Part shown: piece after piece, positions 1 through 6,018 of the stretch | Position numbering within the stretch: position 1 is the first letter of the stretch | Layout: each line of letters opens with the position of its first letter | Source of the DNA: Thermoplasmata archaeon | GTDB taxonomy: Archaea > Thermoplasmatota > E2 > DHVEG-1 | NCBI GenBank assembly: GCA_003649845.1 | Contig: QMTB01000087.1 | Span: forward strand, 1 to 6,693 | Length of the DNA: 6,693 nucleotides | Direction: 5' to 3' | The notes under the pieces: generated by a model | The model's database searches: none | What the model was told of the DNA's origin: nothing | The model's input: the letters and a program-made list of their open reading frames with translations, nothing else | Translations under genes and position numbers: made by a program

Positions 1-5
1 CTCAT
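1..5 (-). CDS. Possible start of the next minus-strand gene (partial, runs off the left edge)
   Basis: An ATG at 5-3 is preceded five bases upstream by a GGGGAG Shine-Dalgarno-like run (16-11) and, further up, by a good BRE/TATA pair. Only five bases of the frame are inside the window, so nothing can be said about the product. The initiation codon itself is tentative: the SD-to-start gap is shorter than the 9-10 bases seen for the internal operon genes, so a start just beyond the edge is also possible. Confidence 0.3.
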
Positions 6-10
6 GTACA

Positions 11-16
11 CTCCCC
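11..16 (-). promoter_or_regulatory. Shine-Dalgarno-like site for the gene entering from the left edge
   Basis: The minus strand reads GGGGAG here, five bases before an ATG at 5-3. The purine run stands out in an otherwise AT-rich spacer. With the TATA-like box at 49-42, the transcript would begin near position 19, giving a very short leader that holds just this site. Confidence 0.4.
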
Positions 17-41
17 TATCATGTCAATAAATATGATGATA

Positions 42-60
42 ATTTAAAATCCTTTCGCTT
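42..60 (-). promoter_or_regulatory. Archaeal BRE/TATA promoter for the gene at the left edge
   Basis: On the minus strand GCGAAAGG (58-51) is followed by TTTTAAAT (49-42). A purine-rich BRE of the form CGAAA directly before a TTTWAA box is the classical archaeal promoter layout. Transcription about 26 bases downstream of the box centre would start near position 19, just ahead of the GGGGAG site and the ATG at 5. This is the clearest promoter in the window and indicates that the gene to the left is transcribed separately from the sugar operon. Confidence 0.5.
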
Positions 61-124
61 TTCTAAGAATATAATAATAATTTTTGATAAATATTTTATA
101 TCATATTTGGTGGTATATCAAACA

Positions 125-772
125 TCAAACTAAGGTTGGTTTTGATATTTTTTCTCTCAAAATTTCTATTGCCTTTTTTATATCTTCTGCTTTTATAATA
201 TAGGATCCTGATACGAATAGGTTTGCACCTGCTTCATCTACTAGCGTAATTGTTTTATCTGTTATACCACCATCAACTTCTATATCTAGATCAGGTTTGA
301 TCTCTCTAAGTTTTTTTATCTTATCTAGTGTTTCTGGTAGGAATGGGCTACCATAGAATCCTGGTTTAACAGTCATAATTAAAACCTGGTCAAGTTTATC
401 TAAAAATGGTTTTAGTTTCTCAATAGATGTTTCTGGGTTTAGAACGAAACCAATTTTCTTATCTAAGTCTTTTACCTTTTCTATGATTTCATCTGGTTTA
501 TAATCTGATTCCATATGCACTAGTATTGTATCTACCTTTCCTGCATATTTTTTAATCCATTCAGCAGGGTTTTTAACCATTAGATGCGCCTCGAATTCTC
601 CTTCAAATTTTGGTAAATTGAAGTCAAAGAACAATGAGCTATTCGGTACAAACTTGTTATCCATTATATCTAATTGTATTATATCTACATATTCTATAAC
701 CCGGTTGATTCTTTCATCTAACTCTTTTTGATTTCTTGCAATTATAGCTGGAATTATCTTTTTATGAAGCAA
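125..772 (-). CDS. rpe: Ribulose-phosphate 3-epimerase family protein (divergent active site)
   Basis: This 215-residue TIM-barrel protein belongs to the ribulose-phosphate 3-epimerase family, which interconverts ribulose 5-phosphate and xylulose 5-phosphate in the cytoplasm. Visible family signatures are IIPAI (6-10), DIMDNKFVPN (35-44), AHLMVKNP (62-69), VHMES (85-89), LNPET (111-115), LIMTVKPGF (131-139), EVDGGI (165-170) and the phosphate-binding VSGSYI (187-192). The metal ligands D35, H63 and D167 are present. The first ligand, normally His in HxDxMDG, is Gln33, and the usual PSILS start of the barrel reads PAIIA. Length is normal for the family. The start is TTG (772-770), with a nine-base AGGAGGTGA seven bases upstream and no nearby ATG. 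It is the last gene of the pheS-glk-pgi-rpe run, seven bases after pgi. The family call is firm. Exact activity is less sure, because RPE-like proteins with Gln at this site form, as I recall, a separate subgroup in archaea and some bacteria. Confidence 0.82.
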   Translation of the reverse strand: MLHKKIIPAIIARNQKELDERINRVIEYVDIIQLDIMDNKFVPNSSLFFDFNLPKFEGEFEAHLMVKNPAEWIKKYAGKVDTILVHMESDYKPDEIIEKVKDLDKKIGFVLNPETSIEKLKPFLDKLDQVLIMTVKPGFYGSPFLPETLDKIKKLREIKPDLDIEVDGGITDKTITLVDEAGANLFVSGSYIIKAEDIKKAIEILREKISKPTLV

Positions 773-779
773 ATCTATT

Positions 780-788
780 TCACCTCCT
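780..788 (-). promoter_or_regulatory. Shine-Dalgarno site of rpe, overlapping the pgi stop codon
   Basis: The minus strand reads AGGAGGTGA, a long match to the expected anti-SD partner. The same bases encode the last two arginines and the TGA stop of pgi. The seven-base gap to TTG at 772 is what supports the non-ATG start of rpe. A ribosome terminating on pgi would sit on the site used to start rpe, suggesting coupled translation. Confidence 0.85.
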
Positions 789-2090
789 CATCGTTGCCTC
801 TAGTATTTTTCGTGTTTCTATCTTATAATCTTCTACATTTGGTTGATCAAAAGGGTTAACATTTAACAATGCTCCTAGATACATTACTTCTAACATCTCC
901 ATCTGCAATAGTTGACCTATTGAATACTCTCTTTTATCTGGGAGTATAATCTCTGAGTAAGGACGTAGTTTTTTCTCAAAAGCTTTTTTTACACCTTCTA
1001 GTATAGCTTTCATTACATCCTCTAATCCTCCACCTTGTATACCATATACTAGTCTATTAAATCCATTGAAAACTGGTATATCTATAGAATTATTAGGTTT
1101 CATAGTAGATACAAAGGTTGTAAATTTATCATAGGGGCCAGCTAGATATAGTTGTGCCATAGAATGTAGATCGGTTGAACCAATAGAAACAGTTGGTGTT
1201 ATACCGCTAAACACTTGTCTACCATCTCTATCTAATTCTTTTCCTATACTCTCCGCTAATAGTTGACGATACCATTTACCAACTCCTTCTAGGTCGCTAT
1301 TAAAGAGGAAGAGGTCGTGTATATTCCTATTTCTCTCATTATGTAGATATACTAAACTAGCGTTTATAGAAGCTGGATTCTCTATACTATCTAGACAACG
1401 TTCTCTCATTCTCCTAGCACCTTCTACTAGCCTATCAATATCTATACCTAGTATACCTAAGGGGAATAATCCAACTGGTGAGAATATCGAATATCTACCT
1501 CCAACCATCTTCGGTATCTCAAGTGTATTTAACTTATACTCTTCTGATATCCTCCAGAGTTTAGAATCCCTCTGAGTAGTAGTAACTATATATTGATTAT
1601 AGTCTTCTTTGTATTTCTTTAATAAATCTAATATCACTTCAGAGTTCGCTATAGTTTCTGTTGTTCTACCTGATTTACTGATTATATTGATCAATATGTT
1701 TTCTCCTCTCTCAAGAACCAATTTTAGTATAGCTAGGATATTACTTATGTTATCAGAGTCTACTGTATCTGCATATAGTATCTTTATATCATTTTCTAAT
1801 AAATTGTATAGTTTTCCAAGAATTGCTTCTTGTACTGCTATTGTTCCAAGGTTGCTACCACCTATCCCTATTACAACTAGATATCTAGGATTTAACTTCT
1901 TTTTCTCCTCTATCAATGTTTTAACTCTCTCTATCATCTCTATATCATCAAGTAGATGTAGAGATGCTCTCTCATCATTATAATCAGCTTTCCTCATCTT
2001 TTGATTCTCATCTTGAAGCTTACTTAGGGTTTCCTCTAATTCTTCTTTTGATATCAAACTATTTGTATATGAATAAACTAATTCATCCAT
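780..2090 (-). CDS. pgi: Glucose-6-phosphate isomerase (PGI family)
   Basis: It interconverts glucose 6-phosphate and fructose 6-phosphate in glycolysis and gluconeogenesis. The protein is of the PGI superfamily with two SIS sugar-isomerase domains, not the cupin-type isomerase of some archaea. Visible landmarks are GIGGSNLG (75-82), the phosphate-binding loop SKSGRTTET (138-146), GGRYSIFSPVGLFP (197-210, with R199), the ESIGKE segment with catalytic Glu280, GSTDLHSMAQLYLAGP (304-319, with catalytic His309) and NPFDQPNVEDYK (412-423, with Lys423). At 436 residues it matches the compact bacterial and archaeal forms (about 400-450) rather than the roughly 550-residue proteobacterial/eukaryotic form. 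The phosphate loop has Arg142 where SKSGTTxET normally has Thr. The ATG start has GGAGG nine bases upstream, inside the end of glk. It acts directly after glucokinase, the upstream gene. Confidence 0.96.
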   Translation of the reverse strand: MDELVYSYTNSLISKEELEETLSKLQDENQKMRKADYNDERASLHLLDDIEMIERVKTLIEEKKKLNPRYLVVIGIGGSNLGTIAVQEAILGKLYNLLENDIKILYADTVDSDNISNILAILKLVLERGENILINIISKSGRTTETIANSEVILDLLKKYKEDYNQYIVTTTQRDSKLWRISEEYKLNTLEIPKMVGGRYSIFSPVGLFPLGILGIDIDRLVEGARRMRERCLDSIENPASINASLVYLHNERNRNIHDLFLFNSDLEGVGKWYRQLLAESIGKELDRDGRQVFSGITPTVSIGSTDLHSMAQLYLAGPYDKFTTFVSTMKPNNSIDIPVFNGFNRLVYGIQGGGLEDVMKAILEGVKKAFEKKLRPYSEIILPDKREYSIGQLLQMEMLEVMYLGALLNVNPFDQPNVEDYKIETRKILEATMRR

Positions 2091-2094
2091 CCTA

Positions 2095-3150
2095 TTATTC
2101 CTCCATATATAAGACAGCTAGAGATGCACCTAATAAACTTATATCTTGATTTACTATTAGATATACTGGTGTATCTCTAAGTAGTTTCTCTCTATAGATA
2201 GAGTTATGGATTTCATCTATAAACTCCTTCATTTGAAAAATATCTCTATTTTTATACGCTATACCACCTGCTATATATATTCCACCTCTCGCCATTGTTT
2301 CAAGTATAAAATTTTTTATACATCTCCCATAGAATTTTATGAAAAACTTAAAGGTTTCTCTACATGTTTCATCTACTTTTCTATATTTAGAGATCAAAGG
2401 TGTTTTCTCATCTGTTTCATCTATCTCTCTTGTATAAATAGTATCTGATATATTCCTGGTTTCTCTGATAAAAGAATATATATATTCAATGCCTCTACCT
2501 GAGAGGAGTTCCTCATAACAAATATTTTTATCTGTTTTAATCTTATTTTGTATAAATTCTATTAATTCTAGTTCTTCTCTATTTTGAACTGGGAAATCAC
2601 TATGTCCACCTTCACTATGTATGGGATGATATATTTTTCTATCTCTATCATAAACTAGTATTGTTTTACCAAGTCCTGTACCTGCTCCTACTACTGCTTT
2701 ATTAGGATAACCTTCTATCTCCCTACTTGGTTTAACCTCTACTATATCCTCTTTTTTCAATATATTAACACCGTATCCTATTGTTTGGAAATCATTTAAT
2801 AAAACAATTTTTGATAAACCTGTAGATTTTGTAATCTCATCTAAATCTATATCCCATGGTATATGTGTCAACTCTGCTTTTTTACCTGTAACTATACCTG
2901 CAGCACCTATACCAGCTTCTCTAACTTTAATACTATATCTCTCCTCTATATATTGAATGGTTTCTATTATAGCTGTAGATAGAGATGCTAACTGTTTAGT
3001 TTCAAAAACAGTTGATAATAATAAAACAGGTTTATCCTTATATACACCTGTTATACCAAGGTTGGTATATGTACCTCCGACATCTATACCTAAAATATAT
3101 TTATCAAATTTTTTCATTTGGTCCTCTTCTATTTTAAGATTTATATGCAA
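2095..3150 (-). CDS. glk: Glucokinase (Glk family)
   Basis: It phosphorylates glucose to glucose 6-phosphate with a nucleotide donor, supplying the next gene, pgi. The fold is the sugar-kinase/actin type. Motifs, numbered from the TTG start, are the first phosphate loop GIDVGGTYTNLGI (21-33), LLNDFQTIGYG with catalytic Asp120, the second phosphate loop GAGTGLGK (155-162), SEGGHSDFP (179-187) with sugar-contacting Glu180 and His183, EELLSGRG (213-220) and the adenosine-side GGIYIAGGIAYKN (289-301). The order and wording fit the bacterial Glk family rather than ROK kinases, since the ROK zinc-binding cysteine motif is absent. The start is uncertain. TTG at 3150 has GGGAGG nine bases upstream, like the other genes of this operon. 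ATG at 3117 (340 residues) has AGAGG five bases upstream and gives a more family-typical N-terminus, MKKFDKYILGIDVGGT. The gap after pheS is 21 bases, and pgi follows after four. Donor (ATP or ADP) and sugar range cannot be read from the sequence. Confidence 0.92.
   Translation of the reverse strand: MHINLKIEEDQMKKFDKYILGIDVGGTYTNLGITGVYKDKPVLLLSTVFETKQLASLSTAIIETIQYIEERYSIKVREAGIGAAGIVTGKKAELTHIPWDIDLDEITKSTGLSKIVLLNDFQTIGYGVNILKKEDIVEVKPSREIEGYPNKAVVGAGTGLGKTILVYDRDRKIYHPIHSEGGHSDFPVQNREELELIEFIQNKIKTDKNICYEELLSGRGIEYIYSFIRETRNISDTIYTREIDETDEKTPLISKYRKVDETCRETFKFFIKFYGRCIKNFILETMARGGIYIAGGIAYKNRDIFQMKEFIDEIHNSIYREKLLRDTPVYLIVNQDISLLGASLAVLYMEE
2100..2104 (-). promoter_or_regulatory. Shine-Dalgarno site of pgi, inside the end of glk
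   Basis: The minus strand reads GGAGG, nine bases before the pgi ATG. The bases lie within the final Met-Glu-Glu codons of glk, whose TAA is four bases from the pgi start. This fixes the pgi start and indicates tight translational linkage of the two consecutive glycolytic steps. Confidence 0.8.
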
Positions 3151-3159
3151 ATTATTTTT

Positions 3160-3165
3160 CCTCCC
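3160..3165 (-). promoter_or_regulatory. Shine-Dalgarno site downstream of pheS, bearing on the glk start
   Basis: The minus strand reads GGGAGG in the short gap after the pheS stop, nine bases before TTG at 3150. The same nine- to ten-base spacing from GGAGG to start is seen for pgi and rpe, which favours TTG. A second, weaker AGAGG at 3127-3123 lies five bases before ATG at 3117. Both starts are possible, and the stronger site supports the longer form. Confidence 0.7.
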
Positions 3166-3171
3166 ATCATT

Positions 3172-4692
3172 TTAGAGTATAGGTTGCATTCTAAGCCATT
3201 GAAAATCACTTGTATAGAGAGTGCGCATATCTTTTAAACCGAATTTCAGCATAGCTAGTCTCTCTAATCCTAGTCCCCATGCCAGTACAGGGTTTTTAAC
3301 TCCAACAGGTTCTGTAACCTCTGGTCTAAATATACCGCTTCCACCTAGCTCCATCCATTGGTTATTCCAGTATACATCTACTTCCATACTGGGTTCTGTA
3401 TATGGGAAATAACCTGGTCTAAAACGTATCTTCTCAAAACCCATTCTTCTATAAAATTCTTTTAGTATACCTATTAGTTGTTGAAAGTTTGCATTTTCTT
3501 CATGTATAATGCCTTCTATTTGATAGAACTCGGGTAGATGAGTGCTATTAATATTTTCTTTCCTAAACACTTTACCTATGGAGAATACCTTCGCTGGCGG
3601 AGTAGGATGATAATATAGATATCTAATGGTATTCACTGTTGTATGTGTTCTAAGTAAAGCCTTTCTACCCTCTTCTTTAGAAAACTTATAGCCCCAACCT
3701 GTTGAATTTGTATTACCACCGTTTTCATGAATCCTAGCTATAGTTTCTAATAGTTTTTCATCTTCTATCGGTATCTCCGATGGTGTTTTACAATATAAGG
3801 TGTCCTGCATCTCCCTAGCAGGGTGATCCTGCGGTATAAATAGTACATCCATATTCCAGAAACAGGATTCAACATAGTTACCCTCTATCTCCTCGAAACC
3901 CATTTCTAAAAATATCCTTCTTATTTTCTCTATTAATTCCACTAATGGATGAGGTTTACCACCATATATAGAAGGTGCAAAAGCACGTATATCATAGGGT
4001 CTAATAGGTTTCTCCTTCCACTCTCCATTTCTAATGATACTATCTGTTATCTGAGAGATTTCTTCGGTGATCTCTATACCATGTGATAAAACCTCTTTTC
4101 CTAAATCTGTTAACTCTACCTCGCTGGAGAATACTTCTTTCTCTCTAACTACATCCTTCCTTGATAGTAGAGGTTTTATTTTCTCATGTTCCATTGGAGA
4201 ATTAGGGTGTTCTTTTAGATATCTAAGTATTTTCTCCTCCTCTGTTTCTAATGTAGATGCTTCTCTACCTTTTTCTGTGATTTCAATTATTGTTTTACCA
4301 TCCTCTTTTTTTAGGTCAGCCCATTTTTTTCTTTTAAGCCATCCTATAGCTATTGGTATCTCCTCGTTTCTCAATACTTCTTTCAATGAATCTAATGTTA
4401 CTCTACCATTATTTTTAGTCAGTAGATTTAGAACTCTCCTCTCAGGTAATCCTTTTTCAACAAATTGTACACCCTCTTTACCTAGTGTATAAAAAGTTGA
4501 CATATGTTCTTTTATCTTTACAAGTTTCTTCGATTTAAGCCATGATAAAGCATTCATTACCTCTACAGGTTGAGTGAAATCACCTTTTGAATATATCTCC
4601 TCGGGTGAGGTTTTACCTTGTAGTTTTCCAAGTGTTAATAGAACTTTTTTCTCATTTTTAGATAACTCTTGAATTATTTTATCTATGTCCAT
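3172..4692 (-). CDS. pheS: Phenylalanyl-tRNA synthetase alpha subunit, archaeal type
   Basis: The catalytic alpha chain of the cytoplasmic alpha2beta2 enzyme charges tRNA-Phe with phenylalanine. Residues 1 to about 220 are a series of winged-helix-like modules typical of archaeal/eukaryal PheS, in place of the bacterial N-terminal coiled coil. The class II core follows. Motif 1 lies around 248-280 (HPLVELI onward, then GNYVESCFWN), then PQDHPAREMQDTLY (287-300) and LLRTHTT (346-352). Motif 2 contains VFRKEN (375-380, with Arg377) and EFYQIEG. The Phe-pocket segment is FRPGYFPYTEPSMEVDVY (424-441). Motif 3 is GLGLERLAM (473-481, with Arg478). At 506 residues the length is normal for archaea. 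The ATG start at 4692 has no SD, and a TATA-like box about 30 bases upstream suggests a leaderless or nearly leaderless message. The beta-subunit gene pheT is not adjacent; instead glk follows after 21 bases, so the synthetase probably shares its transcript with the sugar genes. Confidence 0.97.
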   Translation of the reverse strand: MDIDKIIQELSKNEKKVLLTLGKLQGKTSPEEIYSKGDFTQPVEVMNALSWLKSKKLVKIKEHMSTFYTLGKEGVQFVEKGLPERRVLNLLTKNNGRVTLDSLKEVLRNEEIPIAIGWLKRKKWADLKKEDGKTIIEITEKGREASTLETEEEKILRYLKEHPNSPMEHEKIKPLLSRKDVVREKEVFSSEVELTDLGKEVLSHGIEITEEISQITDSIIRNGEWKEKPIRPYDIRAFAPSIYGGKPHPLVELIEKIRRIFLEMGFEEIEGNYVESCFWNMDVLFIPQDHPAREMQDTLYCKTPSEIPIEDEKLLETIARIHENGGNTNSTGWGYKFSKEEGRKALLRTHTTVNTIRYLYYHPTPPAKVFSIGKVFRKENINSTHLPEFYQIEGIIHEENANFQQLIGILKEFYRRMGFEKIRFRPGYFPYTEPSMEVDVYWNNQWMELGGSGIFRPEVTEPVGVKNPVLAWGLGLERLAMLKFGLKDMRTLYTSDFQWLRMQPIL

Positions 4693-4716
4693 CGTTAGAG
4701 TGAATTATAGAAGACT

Positions 4717-4736
4717 GTATTAAAATTATGGGTTTC
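4717..4736 (-). promoter_or_regulatory. Probable promoter of the pheS-glk-pgi-rpe transcript
   Basis: In the 44-base gap before pheS the minus strand has GAAACC (4736-4731), a plausible BRE, and an AT-only TATA-like stretch AATTTTAATA (4727-4718). The centre of the box is about 30 bases from the pheS ATG, and no SD is present, so transcription would begin at or just before the start codon. AT-rich DNA makes such boxes common, so this is inference from spacing rather than proof. Confidence 0.45.
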
Positions 4737-5051
4737 TCAGCTTATCTCCATTCTATGTCTTTTATTTTCATGTCTACGAATAACTGCTTCTATAGTTTTG
4801 ACATCACCTACTCCTACTAGTGTTAGATCGATAGGTGTATCCTCTCGCATTATACTAAACTCTGGTTCCTTTATATCTTCGCTGTTTCCCTCGTCTCTCG
4901 CTGTATCTATTGATACATCTATTATTTTTGATATACTTCTCATTATATCTGATTCTTCTTTTAACAACTCATCCATGGTTATATATCTAAAAGGCATTTT
5001 CTTCTTCTCATTTTCCTCATTTAGAAGTTTGTCAATTATATTATCTTTCAC
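4737..5051 (-). CDS. Unrecognised 104-residue charged protein
   Basis: I do not recognise this protein. It starts with GTG (5051-5049), since an in-frame TGA two codons upstream excludes a longer form; an internal Met19 (MPFRYITMDELL) is an alternative start. There is no signal peptide, membrane segment or cysteine. Residues 1-19 and 24-52 look helical and highly charged. An acidic linker rich in Glu, Asp and Pro follows (about 53-72), then a hydrophobic stretch DLTLVGVGDVKTIEAVI (75-91) that could form a strand-turn-helix, and a basic tail RRHENKRHR (92-100). The basic tail could bind nucleic acid, but that is speculation. It is a single small gene with its own likely promoter, sitting 52 bases after metF and 44 bases before pheS. 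Codon usage resembles its neighbours (AGA, ATA), and the reading frame ends cleanly, so it is probably real and native rather than a remnant. Confidence 0.7.
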   Translation of the reverse strand: MKDNIIDKLLNEENEKKKMPFRYITMDELLKEESDIMRSISKIIDVSIDTARDEGNSEDIKEPEFSIMREDTPIDLTLVGVGDVKTIEAVIRRHENKRHRMEIS

Positions 5052-5085
5052 CCATCATCCCATTATATAATAAAGAAGGTCATTG

Positions 5086-5100
5086 TTTTTAATAGTTTCC
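5086..5100 (-). promoter_or_regulatory. Possible promoter of the 104-residue protein gene
   Basis: Directly after the metF stop the minus strand reads GGAAAC (5100-5095) overlapping TATTAAAA (5093-5086), a BRE/TATA-like pair. Initiation about 26 bases downstream would fall near 5063, giving a leader of about 12 bases that holds the weakly SD-like GGATGATGG before GTG. A second AT-rich run (TTATTATATAATG, ending at 5061) is too close to the start unless an internal ATG is used. Confidence 0.4.
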
Positions 5101-5103
5101 TTT

Positions 5104-6018
5104 TTATGGCCTTGGGTATAGGTTTACCTCTTTGACAAGTTTAGGTATTATATCCTCCCAGAATAATGCTGTTATATGTACGCCATGTATACCATTTATC
5201 TTTTTAAGTTCCTCTAGTATTTCAATTGCTATATTATATCCTTCTTCTTTTGGATCTCTTGCATTCTCTATTCTATTTGCTATCTCATCTGGTATATCTA
5301 CACCGGGTACATGGAAACGCATACGTTGCATCATCTTAATAGATTTTAATGGCGTTACACCTGCTAGTATATGCACTTTTTTATCTAATCCTAGTGAGCG
5401 GATAGTATCTACCCATTCCTGGAATCTATTAAGGTTGAATACGCTTTGTGTCTGTATAAAATCTGCCCCTGCTTCAATCTTTTTTTCTAATCTAATTATC
5501 CTAGCTTCTAATGGTGTAGAAAAAGGATTAGCTACTGCTCCAATAAAAATATCAGGTTTGCCTCTTAATATCTCCTCACCATTTTGGAAGATACCTTCAT
5601 CACGCATATTCCTAGCGATTTGTATTAGTTGTATAGAATCTATATCATATACTCCCATTGTTTGAGGATGGTTACCCATTGATTGATGGTCACCAGTTAA
5701 CAATAATATATTTCTAATTCCAATAGCAGATGCACCTAATATATCACTCTGCAATGCTATCCTATTTCTATCTCTACATGTCAACTGCATTATAGGATCT
5801 AGACCTAATTTTAATAGCAATGTTGAACCAGCTAAGCTAGACATTCGAACTACTGCTGTTTGATTATCAGTTATATTATAGGCATCTGCATAACCTTTTA
5901 ACATTTCTCCCTTATGAATAATTATATTCTTATCAGAACCTTTTGGAGGACCTATCTCAGCTGTTACAGCAAAATGTTTCTCTGATAATACTCGATGGAG
6001 GTTACTTATATGATTCAT
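5104..6018 (-). CDS. metF: Methylenetetrahydrofolate reductase catalytic subunit (MetF family)
   Basis: This flavin-dependent TIM-barrel enzyme interconverts 5,10-methylene- and 5-methyl-tetrahydrofolate, feeding methyl groups to methionine synthesis or serving a Wood-Ljungdahl methyl branch. Family landmarks are the barrel start TAEIGPPKG (19-27, with Glu21 matching the catalytic Glu), YNITDNQ (47-53), the strongly conserved MQLTCRDRNRIALQSDILGA (77-96), NILLLTGDH (103-111, with Asp110 in the position that contacts flavin and folate), GADFIQTQSVF (184-194), AGVTPLKS (219-226) and a C-terminal HITALFWEDIIP (281-292). At 304 residues it is a compact single-domain form without the eukaryotic regulatory domain. 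The ATG overlaps the metV stop as ATGA, and an SD-like GGTGATTAG lies immediately before it. Pairing with metV resembles the acetogen-type reductases. The reductant cannot be deduced. Methionine supply and C1 fixation or oxidation are all possible roles. Confidence 0.93.
   Translation of the reverse strand: MNHISNLHRVLSEKHFAVTAEIGPPKGSDKNIIIHKGEMLKGYADAYNITDNQTAVVRMSSLAGSTLLLKLGLDPIMQLTCRDRNRIALQSDILGASAIGIRNILLLTGDHQSMGNHPQTMGVYDIDSIQLIQIARNMRDEGIFQNGEEILRGKPDIFIGAVANPFSTPLEARIIRLEKKIEAGADFIQTQSVFNLNRFQEWVDTIRSLGLDKKVHILAGVTPLKSIKMMQRMRFHVPGVDIPDEIANRIENARDPKEEGYNIAIEILEELKKINGIHGVHITALFWEDIIPKLVKEVNLYPRP

Noticed and set aside
21..47. Tiny plus-strand frame ATG...TAA at the left edge
   Set aside because: It has only eight codons, no upstream ribosome site, and overlaps the opposing promoter.
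85..103. Short inverted repeat (TGATA, nine-base loop, TATCA) between rpe and the left-edge gene, considered as an operon terminator
   Set aside because: The arms are only five AT-rich bases and no clear T run follows on the minus strand. Archaeal termination relies on a T tract, so I cannot support a terminator here.
1609..1983. Open frame on the plus strand inside pgi
   Set aside because: It lies wholly antisense to a well-supported gene whose catalytic motifs are intact. Its translation is a run of Ser, Ile, Leu and Phe, as expected from the reverse of AT-rich, charged coding sequence.
4067..4492. Open frame on the plus strand inside pheS
   Set aside because: It is antisense to the winged-helix region of pheS, has low-complexity Ser/Phe/Leu composition, no recognisable motif and no ribosome site. 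It is a shadow frame.
5132..5665. 177-codon plus-strand frame inside metF, superficially membrane-like
   Set aside because: The apparent hydrophobicity comes from reverse-complemented Lys/Glu/Asp codons. It overlaps conserved MetF motifs on the other strand and has no promoter or SD of its own.
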